Positions 51,665 through 64,000 of a stretch of 64,000 nucleotides of DNA are shown here, piece by piece. Below the pieces are notes generated by a model. The model was not told where the DNA came from, did not search any database, and saw nothing but the letters and a program-made list of their open reading frames with translations. The stretch is taken from assembly GCF_036373705.1 (NCBI RefSeq), contig NC_089857.1, positions 34,606,784-34,670,783 on the forward strand, given 5' to 3'. Source of the DNA: Amia ocellicauda (taxonomy: Eukaryota; Chordata; Actinopteri; Amiiformes; Amiidae). The position numbers were made by a program, and so were the translations under genes. Numbering within the stretch: position 1 is the stretch's first letter; each line of letters begins with the position of its first letter.

Positions 51665-54600
51665 ATGGCAGAGTCGGAAGAGGAGGTGGACGTTTTGGTA
51701 CAGAGAGTTGTTAAGGACATCAACAACGCATTCAAGAAAAATCCAAACATGTAAGTGTTTGTTTCCAGGACTTGAGACGAAAATATTATATTTTAAAACC
51801 AATTCGCAGGTTTATATAAAGCAGCAACTATCTGACGGTGTTTTACAGTGTGATTGTGCTCGAGGAGACTGTAATGCATTGCGATTTTGAGGTGCTCAGT
51901 TATGGTATTAATACAAATAAAGTTTAACAACAAGTGCCTCTACTGGTGTTGAAATATATACCTATATATGCTGTCTAAGCAGGTCGGACTAATTTCGCTG
52001 TGGTAGAAATCTGCTAACTGCCAGTGAAAGATTTTTGGCTTGACGAATTTGAACAGAGCCTGGGATGCACATTGTTGCACCCTACTTTTGTCTCACAGCA
52101 CTCAAGTTGATTGCATATACATTACTGAAGATTATGTGAATAAAGTATTCATCTATTAAACAAATGGGTACATTAGCGCAGGGTTGATATGACGTGTATG
52201 CAAACAAGCCATATCATACACAAGACTCATAGTCATACACGTACAGACACGTGTGCAGCAGGATATGTGCATGTGTCTGTATGTGTTCGTACATTATAGT
52301 AACCCGTACAGTTTTACTTAGTATGGGTGTTGTTAGCTCCAAATTAAAACAGTGGGGGCGACCGGTTGAGTTGAGTGTGCAGTAACACTGTATTTAACTT
52401 ATAGTTGTTTGAACCATGCACAGTGCCACACAATGTTTAGCTAGTGTCATATATGTATATGTGTGAAGAAAACAAAACAATAATGTAGCACCACATGCCC
52501 AGAAGACACTGTAACATGTTAGAAAACTAAAACATATACCAGTGCTGATAAACTATACAGCAGATGACAATGATATCCGGACGTGAACACTGCAGGTATC
52601 CTAATCTTTGATTGGTAGAAAACTATATCTTAAAACACATTAACTGTATAATTTTAGATATTTAGAAAAATGTACATTCATGTATGATTAATTTAGATGA
52701 GACGCACTTTCGTTGTGGAAACGTCATGCTACATTTATGTGGGATCTGTTCAATGATAGAATCAAAAATATACTTTTCACCTCAAGTTTGATTGATATTG
52801 CAGTCTGCCTTTTCTCTTTTCTGTTGGTTCCCCTTTTCTGCTAAATGTAGGCAGTTCAATGTTAGATACTAAAATGTTACTATTATACCTTTGTTGGTAT
52901 TGTTGCATCATCCACTTAGATTTGTCTCAGTGTGGATTTATAGTACAGTTTATCTGTACATGTATCAATATATAAACCACTTGAATTTTCAGATTACAGC
53001 AGAGTATTCTATGGTGTAGACCTGAGAAATTGTCGGACACATCTTTGGCCAATTAATCTAAACTATTATTAGGTTTTCCCACTATGAAAATTCTACTGAA
53101 TAACAAGAATGGTACCATACCTCAAAATTGTTGTTATTTTTGGTCATAATTTATTTCTTTGGCTATAAGTTTAAAAAAAATTAAGGATTATACAACTAAT
53201 CAAACGGGTAATTTTAAGGCTAGAGGTTAGAGTTTGTTTGGATAAATCCATTTACTTAAATATAAAGCTTATTACCGTCTCCTGATTGAGCCTCATAAAT
53301 TGTCAGTCTCACTGACGTGATTGTTCCTAATGGAACACTAAGCCACTTAGTAGAATGAATGAATGGCAATGTAAATAGAGTATAATTAATTTTGAGTAGC
53401 ATTTATTTCCCTGTATTTTACACAATGTCCTGGGTTTACTTTACACTGCTGTAAATTGTATATTTTCTACAGCTCACCATTTGCTTTCCAGCATTAACTC
53501 CGTCAATGTTACTGTCTTTTAGTTTACTCTGGGAGCTTTTTGTTACTGTACAATATGTCAGCAAATGACCTAGCTTATTACCTACTTTAAATATATTTGC
53601 TTTAGTTAAATGTTATAGTTAACTTATTTTTTTACACCATACAAATATCAACCCCAATTAAAACCTGAATAATTTGATTGATGTATGTAGTGGTAGTGTT
53701 TTATTTCATGTGATTCAACTTCGTATTGGTCTGCATTTTGTTTTTCAGTGATGAAATTGGCTTAATACCTTGTCCTGAGGCCCGCTACAACCGAAGCCCC
53801 ATAGTCCTTGTGGAAAATAAGCTTGGTGTGGAAAGCTGGTGTGTCAAGTTTCTTTTGCCATATGTCCACAACAAACTGCTGCTCTTCAGACAACGCAAGC
53901 AATGGCTGGACCGGGACGGTAAGCAAGCACATTTTATGGGCAGTAAAACAGGGTGTTTCTAATAATGTGATTCATAAAAAAAAAAAAAAAAAAAAAGATT
54001 AACCAATCGGTACATTAGTACATCAGTACAATTTAACAAACCCTATACCATATAACCGAGGTTTTCAATCCAGTCCTGGAGTACCCTCTGCCCTGCTGGT
54101 TTCTGTTCCAACATAGGTCTTAATTGCTTAATTGCACCCTTAATTGACCTAACAAAGCAATATACCATTCAATTAAGTAATTAAGACCTAGGCTGGAACA
54201 AAAACCAGCAGGGTAGGGGGTACTCCAGGACTGGAAATGCCATATAGAAATTTGTAAGTGAGCAGAATGGCAAATTATTAAAACTCATTGCACAACTTTT
54301 TGATCACTTTTAAAGCAGTAAATAAGATGTGGTGTTTGGGTTCTTTATTTTCTTTGTATTTTACAGAGGGTTGGTCAGGGTTTGGTCACTTACAATGACC
54401 ATAAGAGAGGATTTGTGTCAAAAAAAGGTTAAGAGCTGTAAAGGGCAGTGGACTGCAGACATTGCCTAGGGATAGTAATGTGCCAGCGCTAGGAGGATAC
54501 GGATGAGTTTAGACTGATGGAGCTGCTAAAGATACTGCACATGTTAGCAAAGGACAATAGCCAGGCTTTCTCAGCAATCCCAGTCTTGTTATTGATCTAC

Positions 54601-55141
54601 ATCGGGTCGGATACCAGACTTAGATACAGGTTTCCTTCTCCCTCAGCTTCCTGGAAGAATTGGAGCCAGTAATTGGTTAGACACTGTATTAAACGATCTC
54701 TCTCCTGGTCAGTTTCATCATGTTGAGCTTTGTGTCTCCAGCTTACAAATGTTTTGGTTTATGTGGCATTTAGTGCAATGGCTTTCCTTTTTATTTAAAG
54801 ATCAAGAATATTTCTATGATGTGCAGCCATCACAAAACATTTCAGTTGCAGGTAGGGAGCTTTGTATATATATTTTTTTCTTTTTTGTATTATTTTGCTA
54901 AATTATTAAATAAGTGTGTTTGTGATTCCTAGGCACTGGAACCAGATTTATAAAGGACATCTTATTGAAATATTACATTTTCGATCACAAATAATAAAAA
55001 GCAGGAATTGCAACTTAATATATTAATATTTCAATTACTACAGAATTATTTATATGGTCATTTTTAGAATTCAGTGTGGCTAATATTTCTTTTTACCTGT
55101 CCATGTTGTGACAGTGTTCTTCGTAACAAGTTGGTTATGAA

Positions 55142-55190
<49 letters not shown>

Positions 55191-58100
55191 TAAAACTTAT
55201 GTTTTTAAAATAAGTAAGGAAACATATCTCTGGTGCTTCTTTTAAATGTGAGAAGTAATTTGCTATAACTATTAGAATGGGTTGTTTTTTTATTTTACTG
55301 AAGGAATATTTGTAAATTATTTTTAATTATATTTTATACATCCACATCATTGGTAATGATAAGCCTTGATAATGTACCTAGTCATTTTTTTTTATTTTTT
55401 TTTTTACTTTCAAGTCAAACTCCATGAATTGAAGAGCTATTTATAGGAGTTTATTTTTAAGTCAGTCATTGTAGTAGTTCAGTTCTATCATGATTCCTTA
55501 AATACAATGTATTATAAATACCCTAATTAAATTCTCTCTGGGGAGGGAGGGGGAGCTGCAGAAGTAAGAACACACAGAACTGTTCAGATATATCTGTAAG
55601 GTAGTTACATAAAATGTCTGGTTTTCCTACAAACAGGAAGCACAGTAAACCACATCATCCGTGTGATATTGGTGTGATATGTTTATAGCAGCTGTTTCTC
55701 TGATACGTACAGTCCAGATGTGAAAACGCAGTGTGAGGTAAAAAAATTTGGACGCTTGCAGTGCAAGACAGATATTGCTGAAAAGACATCCATTTGTTAA
55801 ATTGGCAAGACCAAAGCACAGTTGAACAGATTGTTCTAATTACTGAACTGCTTCAAGGGATGTTGATCTGGGAAAGTGATACGCATATTAGTTGTGTGGT
55901 CATATACTTTTCTATATTGAGGATGTTTTTATTTGTGTAGTGAAAGCCCAGTTTGGCAAAATTAATTAAATCGCTTTAAGATTCTGCATCCCTGGAGACA
56001 ACTGTCAATCTGCGAATTTCCCTTTTCACTGCCCCAATAACAATAACAAGAAAACCCTAAATGGAACTCCCATATCAGAGTTCATGTTTGCTCTCTTCTA
56101 TTTCCGCTATACAAGCCTGCCAATGTAATCATAAATAAATCTGTAAATATAACTACTGTGAGCCAAGAATGCTAGTCTCCACTTAAAATGCCAGGTCAGG
56201 GCTATCTAACCCTTTCATACTATTCTACATTGATATTGTAGCTGCAAGAGTAGATGCAGACAATTAGAAGTAACAAAGTTCTTTATTAAATCATAAACCC
56301 TACCCAACAATCAATTTCAGTTCAGTAGCTGCTTTCCATAGGGTAAATGGAAGAAGAGTGGGTGTGAATCTATGAAATAGTTTAGTTTTTCGAAGCCCTG
56401 AGTACTACTACACTGTGTGACCTTGGTATAGGGTAGTATTATTTTAACACTCTAAAGAAGAAGAGTATTACAAGCTCAGAGATCAGAGACTTACTCTACT
56501 GGTCAAAAGTTCATAGAACACCTACATTTTTCCAGTTTTTATTGAAATGTATACAGTATAATGTCTCAATGTACTCTGAAATTAAAGCATAGAACAAATA
56601 AACATTTTTTTTATTTAATAACAAATAAATCATGGACTCGTTTTGTTTAACAAAATTTTTGACTTCTTAATGCGAACTAAGTGTTTACATGTTGCTATGA
56701 TAATGTAGTGAAAATGGCAGACCAGGGAGAGAGACGGCACAAGAGAGAAGAGTGTCAGGGTGCCAGCAAAGGGTTCAGGCATCACTCTGGCATTGTGTGT
56801 AATATTTAAATATAATTAAATGTAGCCTACTCATTTAAATTGGTGACTGGATAAAACGAAACTGGCTCTTGGAATTATAGTTTGATGAATTGAATGTGGT
56901 GTGTTTAATTCTAGTACTTTTCGTAGTTGTAGAGTAATGATATCTGACATTTTGTATTTCTTATCGATTATAAAAATAATCATGCATCACACCACTACTA
57001 TTATCTAGTTTAAACATGGTTTTGTACATGATGAGCTCATTATATTTGAATAATCATTTTCCTAAAACAAGGGTATGTCATGAGTAAATTAGATGTTTCC
57101 TATACCAATACATAAATAAATATACATCTTCATTTGCAGTTTCATTACCTCTTAAGAAATGTGAACCACATTCTGTTTTGTGTCAACAGCTGTTTATTTA
57201 TTTAGTTGATTTGTTCAAACCATATTATGTGACAATCCTCTGTCCTCGAACTGCAGGAAGTAAATGAAAAGCACTCGAGGCAGTCGTGGTACACGTCATT
57301 CACTGCTGGCTTTTCCAAACACTGAGTGAATGTCTTCAAGTCTCCTGATGTGAAGGAAGCTACTGTTATACGTGGGATAAAAAAAAAAAGAGAACGAGAA
57401 GCTGTTTGCACTGATTGTAGTGTTTATAGTCCAGGGTGGCAGGTGTCTGCTTCTATGAAATCTCTGCTCATTAAGCTCTGCAGACACCTCTATTAATTCC
57501 AGTTGGCTTGGTCTGTCACTTGATATCTTTCTCTTGCAGCGTTGATAGATATCACTTGCACATTACTGCTGCTGAATCCTGACTTCACCACTGCCTGGAA
57601 TGTCAGGTATGGCACACTAAGTACATGACAGGGCCAAGGCGTGTTCCGCTCTGCACACTGTTACTTCCTCTCCCTCTCCCTCTCTCTCTCTCTCTTTCTC
57701 TCTCTTTCTCTTTCTGAGCTTAGAACAAACTAATACCACACCCATTTTTACTCCTCCCACAAGGGGGCACTTAGTCTTTCAGTATATTTTTTTCATTTCA
57801 TTTCTAACTTTTCTTTCTTAAGAATTTGCATATCAAGATCATAAACAAGAAGAGCAGAACAGTATATTTTTCAAGCTGTGCTAGCCTAATTGGTTATAAG
57901 TTGAGCCCTTATTTCCCATAGGCCCAATGTTATAAATTATGGTTCTGTTCCTGGAAACCAATTTCATACACCAAAAATACCATAATTCACTATGGAAATG
58001 GAAACTAAATAAAACTGTAGTATATGCATTTAGAAATATTTACTAACTAAAAGTAAACATTGTATTATATACGGATTCTCAAAAGAAGTCAAGTTATGTC

Positions 58101-61100
58101 TACCTTGCACAACAAATCAGTGCAGATATTATGGAAGAAATCAAAAGAACAGTACAATTCAGAATCCTGGATATTCATTATTTAAGAGCTGTGTATACAT
58201 TTGAATCTGATGAAGTGTTCAGTGCATAAATATTTTTATCTCTTGTCTTTTTAGGAAAGAACTTGTGCAGTGTGGGGCATTAAATCCAGAAAAAGATTTA
58301 TACTTGGGTAAACTGGCTCTCACTAAGTTCCCTAAAAGCCCAGAAACATGGATTCACAGGTATTTATGAACATACACACACACATACATGATTAGAAAAA
58401 ATATATATCTCAAAATTATACAACGTCAGCTCAGGTCGAGATGGAATATAGAAAGTCTTTGTGAGAAGGAGATTTTTTATTTGTACAGGTTATATTGCTT
58501 TATATCAGCCTTCAGAATGCCTTTACAGTGAGGGGAAAAAAGTTTTTGATCCCCTGCTGATTTTGCACGTCTGACAGAGAAATGATCAGTCTATAATTTT
58601 AATGGTAGGTGTATTTTAACAGTGAGAGACAGAATAACAACAAAAACATCCAGAAAAACGCATTTCAAAAAAGTTATAAATTGATTTGCATGTGAATGAA
58701 TGCACTGTAATTGACCTTCATGTGCTGTGAGAAAAAATATACTCTGAATGTCAAATTGTCCATACATAAAGACTTTCTCTGCATCACTGCTATTTTGCAC
58801 ACAGGCATGCTGGAAAATGATTAATTACATTTTTTGCAAATAGTCTTTGTAAGCACTTGGCAGTGAAATGCTTTGACAGCAAAGATAGACTAATGACCCA
58901 GGACATGTAGATAAAAAAAATGTAGAAACAAGAATTTTCAATTGTTAATGACTGGAACCAAGAAAGCAACATGTCAAGTGAATTGAAAACAGTTATTGCA
59001 TAAAGCATGACCTCCTTTGCTTTCTTTGAGAACTGGCTTGCCCTCAGTCTTCTAGGGGGACATTAATGGGTGCTCCGCATCAGTTATTATCTGATGATAG
59101 GATAAATAGTGTAGAAATGACTTTGACCTGGTATTTCTTTGCTTCTTTGTCAGCACAGGTACAGGATTCTAAAACATTGTTTTCAATATTGAGAAAATAA
59201 TTCTGCTTTAGCTTTTTCCCATAGCGCTTATCTTTTTTTTGTAGTGTGATACATTGTCATTTCTTATTTATTTGCTTGGTTTTGTCTGTGGTCATGTTTC
59301 TGTTCATTCAAGATCATAAGCTTTAAGGTGACGTATAGGGGGGCATGCATTTCTAATTACAACTTTAATTATTATAGAAATGAAAGCTTTACATTTATTA
59401 AATCAAGCAACTGATATTAAGAAAAACATGAAAATGGATGTTGAATTTGTTAGCGACAAGTAGTACTTTTTTGGTTGTACAAAGATAATATACTTCTAAT
59501 AAATTACTGCTGATCAATGTTCATTTTACTATCTGACTAGTCTAGTATTCAAAGTAATATAGTAAGAGTTTAAGCAAAATATAAAATACTTTCACAGATG
59601 ACTTGATTTAAGACACCATTATGAATGAAGTCCAGGAAAGAGCAGCAGTTATTGACCCACATTTGAATCTAAAGCAAGAAGCACCAACACAGCTATTTCT
59701 GAAACAATAAAATTAAAAACACAATGGGATTAAGACCTCATAAGTGTCTGATTATTTTGTTATAAAAGCAAAGTTATAAAACAATATCGCAGACACCATG
59801 TAGTGTAGTGTAGTCCTTTACTATTAACTACAGACTGCATTGTAGAGCTACCTTGACAACACCTCTTTTAAACTTGATGAAAACTGAATGAAAATATCTG
59901 GTCAAGGCGATTTCCCCCCAATGCTCGGCCTGACTGATCGTTTGCTGTAGAAAGCATAGAAACGGTGACAGAAATTACAATAAAGAAAGTAAGTTGCTGA
60001 GGAAAAAACAAGAGCTGGCGATTGCTTCTAAAGCCCACAGCTTGATTTGAAATCCCTTTCCCTGCTCCTCACTCTGTTGCTGCGTTTCAGTGTGGCTAAG
60101 AGATGGTAACGGTGGGGAATGTGTTGTGACAGGCGCTGGGTGTTACAGCGAGTACTCCAGGAGTGCTGTCCGCAGGGCGCGGGCTGTAAGGAGCAGGGTG
60201 AGGCGGACAGGCCGGCTCAGGCTGAGCGGCTGCAGCGAGTCCTGCAGGAGGAGATGAAGGTGTGCTCTGAGGCGGCGGGCAGGTATCCCAGTAACTACAA
60301 TGCCTGGTCCCACCGCATTTGGGTACTGCAGCACCTGGCCAAGGGAAACATCAAGGTACTTTCTGTGCACTTTGGCAGAGTGTCTTTGACTTAATGTTGG
60401 TCATTACTTTGGGTTCAGTTTCTCACGAATAGATCTGCATTTTCTCTCCAAATCACTGCCCCCCCCTTGATACAATTCCATGTAGTTTTATGTTCAGTGA
60501 TAGTACATTAATAAACTTTTTTTTTTCCTTTCAAGGCATTGTTGTATAACCTTCTGTAATCCTATAAAGCATTTATTGTTTCCTTTTTTATCAAGGAAAA
60601 ACCTAACTTCTGTAAGGGTTTAGCACAATAATTCTGTAATGATTTCTAAACAATATCTAACATCATTCTCTGGGGGAATGTCAGCTACTGTCAACCTTGC
60701 TGTGTTACAAATCACTGTAGTGTTTCTGTTGTATTCATATTTGATCTAAATGGGCCAGTACATTTATTTTGAACTGTCACTCAAAACCTGAAGTCGAGTA
60801 CATCACTGGTTTTGATTACATATTGGCTTACAGGCATTACAGGAGAAAGGCTGTCCCTGCAACAACAACGATACATTTTACAAAACCAGTGAAGCTGATA
60901 GGATCACAAGGATCAGTGCACCAGAAACCTTAAATGGATCCATGGCCTGTTCTTTAACAGCATCTCTAGAATTAATTGCATACTCACATTTTCTATATAG
61001 TATCTTGGGTATAGCATATGCCAGAAGGCACAATCAAAAGATTTCAAGGTTTAAAAAAGAAAAACGGTACATTACTTTGTGCCTCTCTTTATTTTTGGCA

Positions 61101-63003
61101 TATGCTGTTGTCAGATGATGTCTTGTTATTCCTTGTTTGGTTTCTAATGTGATCGAGGTTATTGAACCCACAGATGTAATGACAAATTATATTTTTAACT
61201 TCCCCTAATAAGAGTAGATTCCTTTAAAATTGGTGTGTTCGTTTTACAGAAACGGGGATAATGCACAAGGGTGATCATTATTTAAAATTGTATTTGAAGC
61301 ATGGTAAATAATTATGGAAAGAAATGTAATTAACATTTCACCACCTCCGCAAATGATTATAGTCCAACAGTTTGCATATAGGATTTGAGCACTAATGACC
61401 AAGAGCCTTCATTTGGGAGTGCCCTGCGCATACATAGTCCCTCACCAAATTAATTGCCCATTGTCTATATTTATGTTTTAGGACCAATACCATTATACTA
61501 ATGTGTATGTGTGCTGTGGTAGATAAAAAAAATTGTACTTTAACTTTATACACCTATGAATATTGTCCTGTTAAATAAGAGGTAAGATCTGCAGTTTTTC
61601 AAATTACAGCAATGTTTATGCAGCATTGTACAAACTATTGTTTAGAAGCAGATCAGTGGCTGCATTTTTTTTTACATTTTGGCCATGTAAAAGAAAAGCT
61701 TTTATAATAGGAAAACAAAGATAATTGGTTCACTATTCAATGCATCTCTGAGAAACTTAATTTCTAAGGGTCATTAGTCTTATAAGGACATATATTTTGA
61801 ATATATTTTGCCAGGTAAATCTTTCAATACATATTTGCTATGATCCCAGCTTATATGGCATACATTTGAATGAGCAGAATAGACTAGAGAGAGTCAGGCA
61901 TCTAACTTGTGTCTGCAGATTCTCCACGATGAACTTTCCTGTGTGAAGTACTGGGTGTCCATGCATGTGTCAGACCACAGTGGGTTCCACTACCGCCAAT
62001 TCCTACTCAAGTCTCTGGTGGGAGACCCCAGCATTGTTTTGGACAAAGATACCCTTTCCCTGGCTGTCAGCTCTCCTGATGAACACTGTGCTAGCCTGTC
62101 CAAAGGAGAGGGGGTGTCTGTAGAGACCCAGAGGACAGCAGTGCCAGATCTCTTTGATGAAGAAATGCAGCTCTGCACTGACCTTATTGAATCATATCCT
62201 GGCCATGAAACACTGTGGTGTCACAGGTAAACAAAAAGGCCATTCTATTTTTTTGCCAAACATTGTGAAGCATTTACTATGTGAAAATTTAAAGACAATC
62301 TGAAAAATGTGTATGAGGTGTCTATGGATGCCTTTTGTACATGTAGGACAAGTATAAAGTGTTTTTTTTATGTTTTTTTATATAAAGACAAATGTGCTTA
62401 TATATTTTACATCACATTTCTTGTGAAACATTGTGTGTCATGAAATCCATTGTTTGCTGTCGTTAAATAACAATTGAGAATTGTTTTTTCTTTGTAGGAC
62501 ACATTTTTGTAATGCATTTTAAACAGTTTGGGGGGTGAGAAATGCATTTTTGTTGTTGCTGTGGTCTAATAGTTCATGCAAAGACTATAAGAAACAAGGT
62601 AATCTTCAGAATGAAGGTAATTATTAGTACATTTATTTTTTTCTTGTCTCATAGACGGCACATTTTCTTCCTTTGGCATCACTGGAACAAAGAGCATTAC
62701 CGTGGTTGTGGGCAGGCCTCAGTCCTTAAGAGCAGTGATGGGACATTAAACAATACGCTGAGCGAAACTACAGGGGGCAAGACTGCACAGGACATGGATG
62801 TGGATGTGGTGCTGGACGCTGGCAAGCAGGGCTACACCCAGGAGACTAAGCGGCTGAAAAGGGGTCCCTTGCAAGACTGCCACGGACTACCATCAGAGCA
62901 CAGATTCATAGCAAAGGTTCTCAATGACTGCAGGAGCACAGAGCAAAGCAGGTTTGCCACCGCCTACAAGAAATGGCTAGATACTGTTATAGGTCAGTTA
63001 TGA
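51665..63003 (+). CDS. ptar1: PTAR1, protein prenyltransferase alpha subunit repeat-containing protein 1 (complete, 7 exons, 435 aa)
   Basis: PTAR1 is the alpha-type subunit of geranylgeranyltransferase III, which pairs with RABGGTB and adds a second lipid to targets such as YKT6. Coding exons: 51665-51750, 53749-53918, 57540-57606, 58255-58359, 60133-60355, 61919-62226 and 62655-63003, totalling 1308 nt with TGA; all phases fit. The N-terminus MAESEEEVDVLVQRVVKDINNAF and the block ARYNRSPIVLVENKLGVESWCVKFLLPYVHNKLLL are nearly identical to human PTAR1. Prenyltransferase alpha repeats follow, each with W-x-H-R/Y-R-type cores: WIHRRWVLQ, AWSHRIWVLQ, FHYRQFLL and LWCHRRHIFFLWHHW. It is somewhat longer than human because of low-conservation linkers in exons 5 and 6. 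Introns are typical GT-AG. Confidence 0.96.
51751..53748. other. PTAR1 intron 1, nothing recognised
   Basis: 2.0 kb of AT-rich intron without a recognisable element. A stretch of ACGTG/CATGTG/GTATG steps at 52180-52320 is low complexity. Confidence 0.7.
53749..53918 (+). CDS. ptar1: PTAR1 exon 2
   Basis: The acceptor is TTTTTCAG and the donor GACG|GTAAGC. The exon encodes residues ~29-85, the most conserved part of the protein (DEIGLIPCPEARYNRSPIVLVENKLG). Open frames extending past the donor read into intron. Confidence 0.95.
53976..53996. repeat. Poly-A tract
   Basis: A run of 21 A in PTAR1 intron 2, 57 bp downstream of the exon 2 donor. Confidence 0.9.
54063..54236. mobile_element. Fold-back MITE (~174 bp) in PTAR1 intron 2
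   Basis: The left arm (TTTCAATCCAGTCCTGGAGT...CCTGCTGGTTT.TGTTCCA...AGGTCTTAATT) pairs with the right arm (AATTAAGACCT.GGCTGGAACA...CCAGCAGGG...ACTCCAGGACTGGAAA) over some 65 nt with few mismatches around a short AT-rich centre. This is a typical non-autonomous fold-back element of fish genomes. Confidence 0.85.
55142..55189. repeat. (TTA)n microsatellite
   Basis: About 16 perfect TTA/ATT units in PTAR1 intron 2. Confidence 0.95.
56499..56690 (+). mobile_element. Tc1/mariner end fragment (CTGGTCAAAAG type)
   Basis: TA at 56497-56498 is followed by CTGGTCAAAAGTTCATAGAACACC and then AATGTCTCAATGTACTCTGAAATTAAAGCA, recalling a Tc1-like family abundant in fish. Only the left end and adjoining non-coding part remain; the right limit is approximate. 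Confidence 0.55.
57665..57714. repeat. CT-rich microsatellite
   Basis: TCCCTC units pass into (TC)n and TTTCTC units, 59 bp downstream of the PTAR1 exon 3 donor, in intron 3. Confidence 0.9.
58526..58700 (+). mobile_element. Tc1/mariner end fragment (CAGTGAGGGGAAAAAAG type)
   Basis: TA at 58524-58525 is followed by CAGTGAGGGGAAAAAAG, TTTGATCCCCTGCTGATTTTG, AATGATCAGTCTATAATTTTAATGG and AACAGTGAGAGACAGAATAACAAC. I recognise this as the non-coding end of a widespread fish Tc1-like family. The opposite end is not found, so it is a truncated or decayed copy in PTAR1 intron 4. The right limit is approximate. Confidence 0.65.
60133..63003 (+). CDS. ptar1: PTAR1 exons 5-7: C-terminal prenyltransferase repeats
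   Basis: Exons at 60133-60355, 61919-62226 and 62655-63003. Exon 5 has a GC-rich linker (CCPQGAGCKEQGEADRPAQ) followed by the conserved EEMKVCSEAAGRYPSNYNAWSHRIWVLQHLAK. Exon 6 has WVSMHVSDHSGFHYRQFLLKSL and ends DLIESYPGHETLWCHR. Exon 7 has QGYTQETKRLKRGP, EHRFIAKVL and ARFATAYKKWL-type ends, then TGA. The stop lies after VIGQL. Confidence 0.94.
60356..61918. other. PTAR1 intron 5, nothing recognised
   Basis: 1.56 kb AT-rich intron. No element or further exon seen. Confidence 0.7.
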
Positions 63004-64000
63004 CTGGGCTGGGTAGGAAGGGTATAATGCCTAATTCCCCTTCAGAATGAAAATCCATGCCAGGTTTTATGAAAAGCCGATCTATTTTTGTAGCGGTGTG
63101 CAGTTTCAGGATGCTCCAATACCTCAGGTTTCTCTGTTCTTAGAAAACACTTCGCCACTTTCACCAAATTTTCAGTCTTTCAGAAAACAAACCCGGCTGC
63201 TCATTTATGACTCTAGGACTGCTTATTTATTTATATCAGGTTTGTCTTTGATGGAAACCTCCCAGCTCAAGTAGAATTCAGTATTTTTAGGCTTATTGAA
63301 ATATATTCTTCCCAGATAGAAGTATCAGTGGTGATAATAATTTTCAGTCTTCTGCACCATTTAAAAATGGACCTGAGATGTTTTTGGTTGTAAAAATAAT
63401 ACTAATCAAAATATGAATTTGAATCTTGAATTACTTGTTTGTGAAGAAAGATATTCAGCATATTCAGCATAAAACCATTGTGGTGTATGTTTGGGGTTAG
63501 AATAAATAAAACTTAAAAAATGTGTTGTTTATTAGCTGGTACATACCATTGAAAATCACAATTAGTCAAAAGCCTTCAGAAACATTCACAACAGTTATAT
63601 AACCAAAAAAGAATTTAAAAAGTGGTAAAATGTGCATAATTCAATTTCAGATATTTAAATTGTAATAATGCAGAGAATTACAGGGGAAAAGGAAAAAGTG
63701 TTCTGAAACTAAATTAATGTATATGTAAAGACTCCCTTGATTTGGTTTGCCAAACCTAAATGGTTGATTTAAAGTGAAGGGGACAAAAAATACATCTTCC
63801 ACCAAATAAGAGGTATAATTTGCAATAAGCACGATGAGTTTTTCTGTCTGTATTTAAAAATCTTTTTGACATAACTGGTTTCTGGCTGTAAAAGAGGATA
63901 AAGCATTTTCATTAAACTTGGCTATATAATTGATAGATCTGATTATGATGGTTTTAAGATCTAAAATATTATAATGGTGAATAGTGAGGATCACATTTAA
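63004..64000 (+). other. ptar1: PTAR1 3' UTR and downstream flank
   Basis: Non-coding, AT-rich sequence after the PTAR1 stop. A tandem AATAAATAAA at 63501-63510, about 500 nt past the stop, is a good poly(A) signal candidate. No further gene is recognised before the window end. Confidence 0.55.

Overview
The window is nuclear DNA from a vertebrate, most likely a ray-finned fish. It holds four spliced genes with GT-AG introns, large AT-rich introns, Tc1/mariner and CR1/L2-type elements, and abundant fold-back MITEs. There are no bacterial or phage features. The non-teleost or early-branching ray-finned guess (big introns, a CR1-like LINE ending in a TTCTTATG tail) is an inference and weak.

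Region by region: (1) 1-6215, minus strand: the 5' part of SMC5, 13 coding exons covering about the first 586 residues, with a GC-box/NRF1/CRE-rich promoter at 6216-6370. A 519-bp solo LTR sits in its intron 5. (2) 9985-27812, minus: a complete MAMDC2 gene of 14 coding exons and 680 aa, with four MAM domains. Its introns hold two nearly identical Tc1/mariner elements of DD36E type (one intact), a LINE remnant, a 112-nt near-perfect palindrome and an AT-rich GATATC repeat field. (3) 28000-40070: intergenic, with a 1.26-kb fold-back element with about 190-bp inverted arms and a long (TA)n tract. (4) 40252-50148, minus: CFAP95 (C9orf135), five coding exons, with a 5'-truncated CR1/L2-type LINE and two copies of one 180-bp MITE in its introns. 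(5) 51665-63003, plus: complete PTAR1, seven exons and 435 aa, head-to-head with CFAP95; two Tc1-type end fragments lie in its introns.

The order PTAR1, CFAP95, MAMDC2, SMC5 with these relative orientations matches the human 9q21 block as I remember it, so this is a conserved syntenic segment. The four genes are not functionally linked: SMC5 acts in chromosome maintenance, MAMDC2 is a secreted MAM protein, CFAP95 is axonemal, and PTAR1 is a prenyltransferase alpha subunit.

I found no convincing undescribed system. The most interesting signals are the MAMDC2 exon-phase architecture combined with two directly repeated, near-identical DD36E transposons that bracket exactly one in-frame MAM-module equivalent, the intronic palindrome, the fold-back element embedded in a degenerate ACT microsatellite, and the solo LTR with intact promoter and poly(A) signals in sense with SMC5. 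Exon limits were deduced by eye from splice signals, reading phase and remembered human homologues; no alignment was run.
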